From contig CALXOJ010000002.1 of assembly GCA_944390005.1 (NCBI GenBank), positions 186,001 through 250,000 on the forward strand: DNA of 64,000 nucleotides, given 5' to 3'. Made by a program: the position numbers and the translations under genes. Every line of letters starts with the position of its first letter. The first letter of the stretch is position 1. Origin of the DNA: an uncultured Spirochaetota bacterium. GTDB taxonomy: Bacteria; Spirochaetota; Spirochaetia; JAFGXN01. This document shows, piece after piece, positions 16,634 through 25,496 of the stretch. A model generated the notes under the pieces. The model searched no databases, was not told the origin of the DNA, and worked only from the letters and a program-made list of their open reading frames with translations.

Positions 16634-18814
16634 ATGAAGAAATCAATCATGATTGAATTATTCAGCAAAATTTCAACAAAAAAGATACAAACAGTACTGT
16701 TTTTGCTCTTTGCTCCTACAGTTTTATTTGCACAGGAAACGGATACTGGAGAGACGGAAGAAGCTCCGATTGCAGTGGAAATAACCGAAGATTCGGAAGG
16801 GGAACCGGAATTCGCGGCAGAGGAAGAAGGAGCAGAAACAATTCCGACGGTTGAAGTCGCCGCTCCGGAGGAGGAGCCGGCTGAAGAAGAAGCCATCCGT
16901 TCTTTTGACGGCGAAAAGACTTTAAAAGGCGTTAAAGTGTATGAAAACCGCATCTATTCCGATGCTCTGCGGGGAATTTTCGGAAATTACCTTGCCTCTT
17001 GGGTCATTGCCGGTGACATCAAAAAAGGATTGGGAAAGACCGTAACTCATGAAGCCGTTGTTGCATTTATGGAAGAACTGCGATCCAAAGACGAGATCGA
17101 ATCGATTGATTTTTATTACACTTTTGACGCTAAAGATCGAGTCATTATTCACGTCATTTTAATCGACAACCCCGGTTTTCAAGACTTCGAAGGGACAGTG
17201 ACGCTTGATCGAATTGATTTTTACTGTCGGAACAACTTTTTTGTCAACCGCCGCGTATTGAAAAAAACGGTGAATCTCGATAAAAAAGGGACATATACTG
17301 AAGATGAAATTAAAGCTGCCATCGAACGGATTAACGGATTATATGTTTTCAACGATATTTCTTGGGGATTAAGAGAAGAGAAAAAAGATAAAAACGGCAA
17401 CCCCGTTTATGCTTTACAAGTGATTCTGTCCGAGTACGGCGGAAGTAAAGAAGTCAGAAGTGACGAGCTTGTTATTTCCGATATTCGGTTTTTGGGCAAC
17501 TGGTATACGCAGGAGTGGGTTTATACCAGGGAATTGGGGTTTAAAGTCGGAGATACAGTCAATGTCAATCAGTTGGATGCCGCCGCGCAGCGGTTGATGA
17601 ATTTGGGCGTTTGTACGTTTGTTGATTGGGGCGTCATTTACACGAGTGAAGGCGATGTCATTTTGGTTTTTATTACCAGAGATAAACTGACGCTTTTGCC
17701 GCAGTTTGATTTCGCGTTCGGCAGCGACCAACTGCGTTTGGGGCTTGGTTTTTGGGATAAGAACTTTATCGGCACCAAATCAACGATCAACTTTAAATTC
17801 GTTTTAGTCGACTTGATGCCGACTTTCAGTTTGGCGTTCTCTGTTCCGAAAATTGCCAATACATATTTTAATTATGAAATGTCGATTAGTTATGACTCTT
17901 CAAACAAATACACTGAAACGAGAAAAGAGGGCGATGATGAAGTCCGGACCAAAGGTTATCGGGAAGATACCGTCAATACGTACGCCAAAGTCAGTTATTC
18001 ACTTGAGCTGCCCGATAAAAACCAGGTAATGTGGTACCAGACGTTTGCTGTGACGCTCGGATACGACTTTACACAGTCGCAGAACAACGGAGACTATCTC
18101 GGTATGCCGGCCGGATTTGCGACGGGATGGCTTCATTTGGCGGAAGATTTTACTTATGACGAAACGATGATCGGTCACGGTCATTACATGAACATCGATC
18201 TCGGATACAGTTTTAACAATAATCGCAGTGATGGCGGATACCGGACGAAAGGAATTTCTTTTGCAATTACCAACACCTTCGGTTTTCCGCTCGAATTGAC
18301 CGGATACATGAGCCGCAACCTAGAAGACAATTCTGAAATTACAGAAAAATTTTACAATACTATTGATGCCAATTTCACATTTCACTATATCCCTGTTCAG
18401 TGGTTTGAATTTAAAGGGTATTTGGGAACAGGATACACGACAACCGACATTATCACCCGACAAACGTATTTCGGCAGCCGTTCTCTGACACGGTGGGTTC
18501 CATACAATATGCAGGGAAGCGGTAAAGGATTCTATCGCGGTAACTTTGATATCTGCTTTACGCCGCTGATTCCATATATCAGCAAAGTGATTATCATTGA
18601 ATTCGATCTGTTCGGCGACATCGGTAATTACGGTAATTCGTATACGGAAATGTGGAAAGAGACCCCAATTTGGGCGACCGGTATCGGATTCAATGTTTAT
18701 GTGCCGTTTCTGGAAGGATTCTTTGTTTCCATCGATTTGGCATGGGGACCTGACAATGTTTCCGGAAAACACGGAAAACCGAAATTTAACTTTGGTGTCA
18801 GTAAATTTTATTGA
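16634..18814 (+). CDS. Omp85/BamA-family outer-membrane protein, paralogue 2
   Basis: 726 residues, collinear with the preceding protein over its whole length: acidic linker, GEKTLKGVKVYENRIYSD, LIDNPGFQDFEGTVT, FLGNWYTQEW, the barrel, and SRSLTRW near the end. The signal peptide core is PTVLFAQ after a longer basic N-region, so the ATG at 16649 is a possible alternative start. There is no clear ribosome-binding site, and the terminator hairpin lies directly upstream. The pair looks like a tandem duplication that has diverged. TetR follows 24 bases later. The close similarity to paralogue 1, including the loss of L-R-G-F, suggests a dedicated exporter or assembly factor. Confidence 0.8.
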   Translation: MKKSIMIELFSKISTKKIQTVLFLLFAPTVLFAQETDTGETEEAPIAVEITEDSEGEPEFAAEEEGAETIPTVEVAAPEEEPAEEEAIRSFDGEKTLKGVKVYENRIYSDALRGIFGNYLASWVIAGDIKKGLGKTVTHEAVVAFMEELRSKDEIESIDFYYTFDAKDRVIIHVILIDNPGFQDFEGTVTLDRIDFYCRNNFFVNRRVLKKTVNLDKKGTYTEDEIKAAIERINGLYVFNDISWGLREEKKDKNGNPVYALQVILSEYGGSKEVRSDELVISDIRFLGNWYTQEWVYTRELGFKVGDTVNVNQLDAAAQRLMNLGVCTFVDWGVIYTSEGDVILVFITRDKLTLLPQFDFAFGSDQLRLGLGFWDKNFIGTKSTINFKFVLVDLMPTFSLAFSVPKIANTYFNYEMSISYDSSNKYTETRKEGDDEVRTKGYREDTVNTYAKVSYSLELPDKNQVMWYQTFAVTLGYDFTQSQNNGDYLGMPAGFATGWLHLAEDFTYDETMIGHGHYMNIDLGYSFNNNRSDGGYRTKGISFAITNTFGFPLELTGYMSRNLEDNSEITEKFYNTIDANFTFHYIPVQWFEFKGYLGTGYTTTDIITRQTYFGSRSLTRWVPYNMQGSGKGFYRGNFDICFTPLIPYISKVIIIEFDLFGDIGNYGNSYTEMWKETPIWATGIGFNVYVPFLEGFFVSIDLAWGPDNVSGKHGKPKFNFGVSKFY

Positions 18815-18838
18815 AAGACCTTCCGGAAAGCTGTATTC

Positions 18839-19504
18839 ATGAACGAAGACGAAATTTTTTGTAAATCAACTTTTTTGCGGTTATCCGCAGAGAAGCAGAA
18901 AAAAATTCGCGATGCGGCCATTAAAATATTTGCAGAAAACGGTTATGCCAATGCCAAAATGAAAACGATCGCTGTTGCGGCGGGTATCAGCGTCGGTTCG
19001 CTTTATCAGTATTTTGATACGAAGGAAGAGATTTTCCTTGATACACTTCAAACTATGAAGCATGAACTGGAATCGGTGCTGATGCCGCTTCTTTCGGCGG
19101 AAGTACCCTTTTTAAATAAAATCGAGACCGTTTTGAGGACGCTGTATCGGTTTTCGTGCCGCCATCCTTATGTCAATAAAATTTATAATGAGATGACATC
19201 AGAGGGAAATTTTCCTCTCTCCATTCGAATTGCCCGTGAAATTGAAGGAATTTCGTCGTATTATTACCGCACTTTGATTGAAATTGCCAAGAGAGAAGAG
19301 AGACTTTCCGAAACGATTGATCCGGAAGTTTTTGCTTTCTGCCTTGATAATTTATTTATGATGATGCAATTTTCTTTTTCCTGCGAATATTATAAAAAAA
19401 GAAAAGAAATTTACTTAAAGGAAAAAGCAAAAGACGATGAATTTGTTTTGAATCAAACTTTAAGTTTTCTTAGAGGCGCTTTTTTCTTTACGGAAAAAGA
19501 TTAA
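18839..19504 (+). CDS. TetR-family transcriptional regulator
   Basis: 221 residues. The N-terminal HTH is clear (about residues 20-65): RDAAIKIFAENGYANAKM, then IAVAAGISVGSLYQYFDTKEE, the TetR recognition helix and following Phe/Asp. The C-terminal ligand domain is not similar to a named subfamily. It ends 26 bases before a 19-base inverted repeat lying over the promoter of the next operon, its most likely operator. It probably represses the aminotransferase-aldolase-flavoenzyme genes until a small ligand binds. Upstream spacing of 24 bases would allow cotranscription with the Omp85 pair. Confidence 0.93.
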   Translation: MNEDEIFCKSTFLRLSAEKQKKIRDAAIKIFAENGYANAKMKTIAVAAGISVGSLYQYFDTKEEIFLDTLQTMKHELESVLMPLLSAEVPFLNKIETVLRTLYRFSCRHPYVNKIYNEMTSEGNFPLSIRIAREIEGISSYYYRTLIEIAKREERLSETIDPEVFAFCLDNLFMMMQFSFSCEYYKKRKEIYLKEKAKDDEFVLNQTLSFLRGAFFFTEKD

Positions 19505-19509
19505 AAATC

Positions 19510-19538
19510 TTGCAAATAAAGGAATAGAGGTGTAAAAT
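19510..19538 (+). promoter_or_regulatory. Promoter of the PLP-enzyme/aldolase operon
   Basis: TTGCAA at 19510-19515, a 17-base spacer and TAAAAT at 19533-19538. The -10 box lies within the left arm of the palindrome at 19531, so a bound repressor would block it. Confidence 0.65.
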
Positions 19539-19574
19539 ATAAAAGTGAATTGCGGTTCATTTTTATATTTTACA
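19531..19574. promoter_or_regulatory. Long palindrome, probable TetR operator
   Basis: Arms of 19 bases (19531-19549 and 19556-19574) pair at 18 positions, with one G-T mismatch and the loop TTGCGG. The outer part reads TGTAAAATATAAAA. It spans the -10 region and the expected transcription start of the operon, directly downstream of tetR. It is not followed by a T-run, so a terminator role is less likely. Confidence 0.7.
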
Positions 19575-19590
19575 TTAGAGGAGAATGAAT

Positions 19591-21084
19591 ATGTCAAATC
19601 GGCCCGGTTATGCAATACAAGAGTATCATGATACTCAGAAAGTCATGGAACAGCTAAATGCACTTATTAAAATGCCGATCCGTGGAATTAAAAAAGAAGC
19701 AATGGAAAAATATTTGGACTATTACGAGACCAAGTGTCAAAAATCCAAAGAAATGATCCAAGAGGCGATGAATTACATTCCCGGCGGAGTTCAACATAAT
19801 TTGGCTTTTAATTATCCGTTTCCGTTGGTGATGACGAAAGCCGAAGGCGCCTATCTTTACGACATCGATGGAAACAAATACATTGATTTTTTGCAGGCGG
19901 GCGGACCGACCGTTTTGGGTTCTAATCCTCCGAAAATTCGGGAAAAGGTCAAAGAACTGCTGGATACGTGCGGTCCGGTGACCGGTTTGTTTCATGAATA
20001 TGAGCTGAAGCTTGCTAAATTGGTCTGTGCTACCTATCCCGGCGTGGAATTTTTCCGTGCCTTGAATTCCGGAACGGAAGCGTGTATGGCGGCGGCGCGC
20101 ATTGCCCGCTGTGCGACAGGACATAAAAACATTGTTAAAATGGGCGGTGCTTACCACGGCTGGTCAGATCAGCTTTCTTACGGATTGCGGGTTCCCGGAA
20201 GACGCAGTTTCGGGTCTCACGGAATTCCGAAAAACATTTTCAAGTACACGCAGGAATTTTTCCCGAACGATATTAAGTCTTTGAAACGGGTTTTGAGACG
20301 CAACGTGTTTCGCGGCGGAACAGCGGCCGTTTATATGGAGCCGGTCGGACCCGAAAGCGGAACGCGGCCGTTGGATTACGATTTCCCGAAGAAGGTTCAG
20401 GAGTTGTGCAAAAAATACGGTGCGCTTTTGATTTTTGACGAAGTCGTTACCGGGTTCCGATTGGGGCCCGACGGAGCGCAGGGTTATTTCGGCATCGTTC
20501 CGGATTTAACCGTTTTCGGAAAAGTCATTGCCGGCGGTTATCCGTCTGCGGGCGCCATTGCCGGTTTGAAAAAATGGCAGAAATATCTTGCCGGCGGTTT
20601 GGATACGAAAAAAGAAGGGGAGAAGAAAGTCCACAAGGCTCACGTCGGCGGTACGCTGGCGGCAAATCCGCTCTCTTCGTTGGCCGGCTATTATACTGTA
20701 AAGGAAATCATCGAAACCAATGCGTGTGAAAAAGCCGGTGCGATGGGAGACCGTCTGACGAAAGGATTGCAGGCTCTGATAAAGAAATACAATCTGCCGT
20801 TTGTTGCCTATAACCAGGGATCGATTTGTCACTTGGAAACGGTCGGAACCATGCTCTTTTCGATTAACCTGCTGAAATTCTGGCAGATTCCCCGTATTCT
20901 GAAAGAGACGACGGAGCGGCAGAAAATGATGCAGAAAATGGGAGCCGCTTATATGGCTGAAGGAATTGTAACGCTGGCGGGAAGCCGTATGTACACATCA
21001 GCCGCCGATACCGAAGAAATTATCGATGATGCTTTGGCTCGTTTTGAGAGGGTTTTTCAAAATATCGCTGAAGGTGAAGAATAA
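19591..21084 (+). CDS. Class III PLP aminotransferase, glutamate-1-semialdehyde aminomutase-like
   Basis: 497 residues from the ATG at 19591, chosen because AGAGGAG lies 8 bases upstream (the ATG at 19585 is too close). A 60-residue helical extension precedes the HemL-like core: PGGVQHNLAF, LYDIDGNKYIDF, SGTEACMAAARIAR, YHGWSDQ, IFDEVVTGFRLGPDGAQ, and FGKVIAGGYPSAGAI with the PLP lysine at about residue 310. Extra residues and an aldolase neighbour argue against haem synthesis. Members of this fold also act as omega-transaminases or amino-sugar/amino-acid mutases. It starts a four-gene operon. The exact reaction is unknown. Confidence 0.85.
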   Translation: MSNRPGYAIQEYHDTQKVMEQLNALIKMPIRGIKKEAMEKYLDYYETKCQKSKEMIQEAMNYIPGGVQHNLAFNYPFPLVMTKAEGAYLYDIDGNKYIDFLQAGGPTVLGSNPPKIREKVKELLDTCGPVTGLFHEYELKLAKLVCATYPGVEFFRALNSGTEACMAAARIARCATGHKNIVKMGGAYHGWSDQLSYGLRVPGRRSFGSHGIPKNIFKYTQEFFPNDIKSLKRVLRRNVFRGGTAAVYMEPVGPESGTRPLDYDFPKKVQELCKKYGALLIFDEVVTGFRLGPDGAQGYFGIVPDLTVFGKVIAGGYPSAGAIAGLKKWQKYLAGGLDTKKEGEKKVHKAHVGGTLAANPLSSLAGYYTVKEIIETNACEKAGAMGDRLTKGLQALIKKYNLPFVAYNQGSICHLETVGTMLFSINLLKFWQIPRILKETTERQKMMQKMGAAYMAEGIVTLAGSRMYTSAADTEEIIDDALARFERVFQNIAEGEE

Positions 21085-21099
21085 TCGAAGGAGTGAATC

Positions 21100-21735
21100 A
21101 TGACCGCAGAAGAGGCGCGGAAAATTGTTGTCGATGCCGGGATTCGTTTGGTCGGAGAGGGTTTGGTAGCCCGGACGTGGGGCAATATCAGTCAGCGGAT
21201 TGATGAAAAACACATTGCCATTACGCCGAGCGGCCGCCCGTACGAATTGCTGACCGCCGAAGATATTGCGATTTTGAATATTGAAGATATGAGTTGGGAA
21301 GGTCGTTATAAACCGTCAGGAGAGAGAAAACTCCATGCGGCTATTTATGCCGATGACATCAATGTAAAAGCGGTTATTCATACGCATCAAACGAACGCAT
21401 CCGTTTGCGCGGCTGCCCGAAAATCGATTGCGGTTCCGGAGACGTATCGATCGCTTTTAGGCGACGAAGTTTTGTGCGCTCCTTATGGTTTGCCGGGCTC
21501 TAAAAAGCTGACAAAAGGATCCGCCGCGGCGGTTAAAGGCCGTGCGGCAGCGTTTATGGCGAATCATGGCGCCGTTTGTATTGCCGCCACCATGGAACAA
21601 GCCTTTGAAAGAGCGGCAGCATTGGAAAAGGCGTGCGAAGAGGTGATTCGGGAGGCATTTTGCCGTCTTTACGACGTGCGGGAATGGAGTCCTGAAATCC
21701 TCCGCGAATACTATGTGAAGGATCAATGCGTATGA
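21100..21735 (+). CDS. Class II aldolase/adducin-family protein
   Basis: 211 residues, the size of L-fuculose-1-phosphate or L-ribulose-5-phosphate epimerase-type enzymes. The metal and catalytic pattern is intact: TPSGRPYEL, KPSGE with Glu75, the zinc histidines His94 and His96 in VIHTHQTN, and His156 in NHGAV. It should cleave or epimerise a phosphorylated sugar-like substrate by a zinc-stabilised enolate. A strong AAGGAG site lies upstream. It overlaps the next gene, an inactive-looking copy, by four bases (ATGA), so the two probably form a hetero-oligomer. Confidence 0.9.
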   Translation: MTAEEARKIVVDAGIRLVGEGLVARTWGNISQRIDEKHIAITPSGRPYELLTAEDIAILNIEDMSWEGRYKPSGERKLHAAIYADDINVKAVIHTHQTNASVCAAARKSIAVPETYRSLLGDEVLCAPYGLPGSKKLTKGSAAAVKGRAAAFMANHGAVCIAATMEQAFERAAALEKACEEVIREAFCRLYDVREWSPEILREYYVKDQCV

Positions 21736-22355
21736 AAGATGCGGTAAACGAAATCCGTAAGCTGGCCGAAAAAGGTGTGCTTGCCGAAAACAGTGCGGCG
21801 GCTTTCAGAAAAGACGGCGTCTGTTACGTCACTGTCAGAAACGCTGATTTGAAAAACCTGACAGAAACCGATTTGATTGTCGTTCGTGACGATTCCGATG
21901 TTTCTCCCGATGTCATGCCAAAAGAGTATTTTCTTTATTTAGCGATTTTTGAAATTTTCCCGAAGGTCAGTGCCATTATCAGAACATCCACCGAATCGAT
22001 TCGGACCGCGTCTATTGTCAACAGGAAAGTCAGACCGATGTTGGACGATATGGCGCAAATTGTCGGCGTTTCCGTCCGAAGCGTCGATGAAGATGTTTTT
22101 GAAAACGCTCAGAAAATCGTTAAAGCGACTTCCGCCATGAAAGACAGGACGGCGCTGCTGATTCAGAATAACGGGGCTGTTTGTGTCGGTGCAACATTCG
22201 ATGATGCGGAAGTATCGGCTGTTGTTTTTGAAAAGGCGTGCAAAACGGTCATTGAATCATCGTTTTTGGGCGGCGGCCGTTATATCAATCCGATTGAGTG
22301 TTGGTTAATGCATTTGGTTTATAAGCTGAAGTATTCAAAACAGGCGAAAAAATAA
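21732..22355 (+). CDS. Class II aldolase-like protein lacking zinc histidines (pseudoenzyme)
   Basis: 207 residues from the ATG at 21732 (a second ATG at 21726 is possible). Secondary-structure order matches the preceding aldolase, including VKAVIHTH-like IRTSTESI and NHGAV-like QNNGAVCVG. The zinc ligands are changed: the two histidines correspond to Arg84 and Ser86, and the third to Asn147. The glutamate (Glu65) remains. It therefore probably cannot bind the metal and may serve as a structural or regulatory partner. The C-terminus carries a distinct basic tail (HLVYKLKYSKQAKK). Confidence 0.85.
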   Translation: MKDAVNEIRKLAEKGVLAENSAAAFRKDGVCYVTVRNADLKNLTETDLIVVRDDSDVSPDVMPKEYFLYLAIFEIFPKVSAIIRTSTESIRTASIVNRKVRPMLDDMAQIVGVSVRSVDEDVFENAQKIVKATSAMKDRTALLIQNNGAVCVGATFDDAEVSAVVFEKACKTVIESSFLGGGRYINPIECWLMHLVYKLKYSKQAKK

Positions 22356-22406
22356 GGAAATCAGAAGATTCGCTTGCGGTTTTTACAAAGGGAGATCGGG
22401 AATTTA

Positions 22407-24476
22407 ATGAAGTACACGAAGTTGTTTGAACCTGGGAAAATTGGAACAGTTAAAATCGGCAATCGTGTTGTAATGACGGCGATGGAAGTTGATTTAGGGC
22501 GATTTGACGGAAAGGTCAGTCAGCGGTTGTCGGACTATTATTATGAACGGGCGCGCGGCGGAGTCGGTTTGATTATTACCGGCATTGCACGTGTCGATTC
22601 GTTTACAGGCGTCGGATCGCCGATGCAGCTTTCGGTTGCCAATTTTTCCACTGTACGATCGTTGCGGAAACTGACAAAACGGATTCATACGACGAATACA
22701 AAGATTTTCTGCCAAATTCACCATCCCGGGCGGCAGTCGTATTCGGCGGAGATGTACATTTGGCCCCTTATTGCGGCGGTTTCAAAAATTCCCGGATTCG
22801 GTCGGATTTTCGGACCGATGGTTTCGTTTTACCGAAAATGGATGAAACTGACGTTTGAACCGGCTGTTGTCAGCGCTTCAGCTGTCAAGTGCACTCATGT
22901 CAATCAAAAAGTGCGGGCACTGAAGACATTTGAAGTCAGACGGCTGGTGAAAAAATTTATCCGCGGCGCTCAGCGCGTTCAAGCGGCCGGATTCGATGGC
23001 GTTGAAATTCATGCAGCGCACGGGTACTTGATTCAACAGTTTCTTTCGCCGCGTACAAATAAACGGACGGATGAGTACGGAGGGTCGTTTGAAAATCGTT
23101 TCCGGTTTCTGAAAGAAATTATCGAAGGAGTGAGAAATGCTTGCGGAAAAGATTTTCCCATTTCGCTTCGGTTATCGGTCGACGAATTTTACCGTGATGC
23201 AGAGGGAGACGAACAGGGCATTACTCTGCCAATGGGCATAAAAATCGCCGAAGCGGCGGCTGCGTTGGGAATAGATGCGTTGAATGTCTCCTCGGCGACA
23301 TACGAAACCATCAATGATTGGTTGGAACCGATTACTTATGAACCGGGATGGCGTGCGTATTTGGCTAAGGCTGTCAAAGAAAAGGTTTCGGTTCCCGTTA
23401 TCGCTGCCAATTTGATTCGCTCTGCGGAACAGGCAGAAAAGCAGCTGGAGGAAGGAATTCAGGATTTTATCGGAATGGGCCGACCGTTTCTGTGTGATCC
23501 TGAATTGGTGCAAAAAATTTCCGAAGAACGCGAAGAGGAAATTGTTTCTTGTATCGGATGCCTTTATTGTTTTGAATCGCTTCTTGCCGGAGCTTGGAAA
23601 GGAAAACCGCTGGAGTGTGCCCGCAATCCCGTTTTGGGGCAAGAACAGATCCTTCGGGAAATGCCAAAAGACGGAGCCGGGCGCCGTGTCGTCGTTATCG
23701 GTGCCGGTCCTGCCGGACTGACAGCGGCGTATTATGCGGCGCTGCGCGGTTTTGATGTTGATGTGTATGAAAAAGAAGCCGAGTCCGGCGGACAGGTTCT
23801 TTTAGCGGAGAAGCCGGATGGAAAGCTGCGGCTGGGAGATTGTATTCGGGAAGATTATCGCAGATGTCTCTCTCTCGGTGTACGATTCCATTTTAATCAA
23901 GAAGCGGATGCCGAATCCGTTTTAAAAACCGATCCGGAACGTGTGATTGTCGCTGTCGGATCTCAACCGTTTTTGCCTCCGATTAAAGGAAGAGAGAAAT
24001 CGAACTGTTACAGTGTCGAAACCGTTTTAAACGGCGGTGTTTCATTCCGAAATAAAACGGTTTCGGTTATCGGTTCCGGATTGACGGGGTTGGAAACCGC
24101 CGCGTTTTTGGCTGAGCGCGGCAATCGCGTCATTGTCATCGAAATGTGCGATGAAATTGCTCCGGGGGCTTACATTCAGAATGTTGAAGATGCGCTTGCA
24201 CGATTGAAGAAGCATAAAGCGCAGGTGATGGTTTCCCGAAAATTGGAGGAAATTAAAGAAAATTCCGTTGAAGTGACGGATTTAAAAGAAAACAAACGCG
24301 AAGAAATTGCCTGCGATGCGGTTGTTTTGGCAGTCGGAAACAGAAGCCGCCGCGAACTGTATGAGGAACTCAAAAGACGCGGCGTGAAGAAGTTATTCTT
24401 GATCGGTGACGCCGTTCGTCCCGGAAAAATTGCTGACGCCGTCCGCACCGGTTATCGGGCAGCTGTCGAGAAATAA
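22407..24476 (+). CDS. 2,4-dienoyl-CoA reductase-like NADH:flavin oxidoreductase
   Basis: 689 residues from the ATG at 22407. It has the three-part FadH/BaiCD layout: an OYE-type FMN TIM barrel (residues 1-370; GFDGVEIHAAHGYLIQQFLSP and NKRTDEYGGSFENR), a cysteine cluster (about 383-410), then FAD and NAD domains (VVVIGAGPAGLTAAYYAA, VSVIGSGLTGLETAAFLA, and a late LFLIGDAVRPG). It should reduce an activated C=C bond, using NAD(P)H via flavins and a 4Fe-4S cluster. Cysteine spacing, CIGCLYC then 15 residues then C, differs from E. coli FadH (CxxCxxxCx11C). It closes the TetR operon and meets rlmN with no gap. Confidence 0.9.
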   Translation: MKYTKLFEPGKIGTVKIGNRVVMTAMEVDLGRFDGKVSQRLSDYYYERARGGVGLIITGIARVDSFTGVGSPMQLSVANFSTVRSLRKLTKRIHTTNTKIFCQIHHPGRQSYSAEMYIWPLIAAVSKIPGFGRIFGPMVSFYRKWMKLTFEPAVVSASAVKCTHVNQKVRALKTFEVRRLVKKFIRGAQRVQAAGFDGVEIHAAHGYLIQQFLSPRTNKRTDEYGGSFENRFRFLKEIIEGVRNACGKDFPISLRLSVDEFYRDAEGDEQGITLPMGIKIAEAAAALGIDALNVSSATYETINDWLEPITYEPGWRAYLAKAVKEKVSVPVIAANLIRSAEQAEKQLEEGIQDFIGMGRPFLCDPELVQKISEEREEEIVSCIGCLYCFESLLAGAWKGKPLECARNPVLGQEQILREMPKDGAGRRVVVIGAGPAGLTAAYYAALRGFDVDVYEKEAESGGQVLLAEKPDGKLRLGDCIREDYRRCLSLGVRFHFNQEADAESVLKTDPERVIVAVGSQPFLPPIKGREKSNCYSVETVLNGGVSFRNKTVSVIGSGLTGLETAAFLAERGNRVIVIEMCDEIAPGAYIQNVEDALARLKKHKAQVMVSRKLEEIKENSVEVTDLKENKREEIACDAVVLAVGNRSRRELYEELKRRGVKKLFLIGDAVRPGKIADAVRTGYRAAVEK

Positions 24477-25496
24477 TTACTTTTCGGAGTCTTTTCCGGC
24501 CAGTTGTCCGCATGCGCCTTCAATGTCGCGGCCGCGGCTGCGACGTAACGTCATGTTGATTCCGTTATCGGCAGCTGCCTGTAAAAAACGGTGGACGCGG
24601 TTATTGGACGGGCTTTTAAACGATAAATTCGGAGTCGGATTCCATGGAATCAAATTGACTAACGGAGTGTGAAAGCCGTTTAAAAAACGGCATAAAGCGG
24701 TTAAATCACCGATAGAGTCGTTAAATTCGTCGATTAAAACGTATTCGAATGTAATGCGCCGTCCGACAGCATCCTGATAGTGAAGCAAAGCATCTTTCAA
24801 CTCTTCGAGAGGATATTTAAGAGTGATCGGCATCAGTTGTGCTCGTTTTTTGTTGTCGGCTGCATTGAGGGAGACCGCCAATTTCATCGGCATTTTTTCT
24901 TCAGCCATCCGTAGGATTCCCGGTACAACGCCGCAAGTCGATATTGTGATTTTTCGTTTGCTGAAGTGACAGCACTCCGGGGAGGAAAGAATTTCGACTG
25001 CTTTTACCACTTCGTCAAGATTGTTCAGCGGTTCTCCCATTCCCATAAAAACAATGTGGCTGATGGGTCCGCTCTTTTGGCGAAGGAGAATCATTTCTTC
25101 GACAATTTCTGCTGCCGACAGATTGCGTTTAAGACCACCGAGCGCGGTGTGACAGAAGCGGCACCCCATTGCGCATCCGACCTGGGTTGACAGACACGCC
25201 GTTTTGCGTCCCTTGTCGGTTGTTAAAACGACAGCCTCAATAACGGCTCCATCAGGAAATCGCAGCGTTCGTTTTACGGTTCCGTCGGCGGAAACCCGTT
25301 CCCTCAAAAGTTCCGAAGAAAAGAATGTTCCGTTTGCCTTTAAAGTCTCTCTCAGTGTTTTAGGCAGATCCGACATTTCATCAAAATTCATGATCCCCGA
25401 ATAGAGATTTTTAAAAAGCTGTTTTGCGCGGAACGGAGGAGAGAGAGACCACTCATCCGCCAGCTCTTTCGGCGTTTTCCCGATAAGAGAAATCAT
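24477..25496 (-). CDS. rlmN: 23S rRNA (adenine2503-C2) and tRNA methyltransferase
   Basis: 339 residues. This radical SAM enzyme methylates C2 of A2503 in 23S rRNA and A37 of some tRNAs. The cluster motif CAMGCRFC follows STQVGC. SHIVFMGMGEP and the catalytic cysteine in FACRFLNG-type regions fit, and TLRRSRGRDIEGACGQL, with the conserved C-terminal cysteine, closes the protein. It starts four bases inside the end of the TPR gene and ends the minus-strand ilvE operon. Its stop adjoins the stop of the flavoenzyme gene. Confidence 0.95.
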   Translation of the reverse strand: MISLIGKTPKELADEWSLSPPFRAKQLFKNLYSGIMNFDEMSDLPKTLRETLKANGTFFSSELLRERVSADGTVKRTLRFPDGAVIEAVVLTTDKGRKTACLSTQVGCAMGCRFCHTALGGLKRNLSAAEIVEEMILLRQKSGPISHIVFMGMGEPLNNLDEVVKAVEILSSPECCHFSKRKITISTCGVVPGILRMAEEKMPMKLAVSLNAADNKKRAQLMPITLKYPLEELKDALLHYQDAVGRRITFEYVLIDEFNDSIGDLTALCRFLNGFHTPLVNLIPWNPTPNLSFKSPSNNRVHRFLQAAADNGINMTLRRSRGRDIEGACGQLAGKDSEK

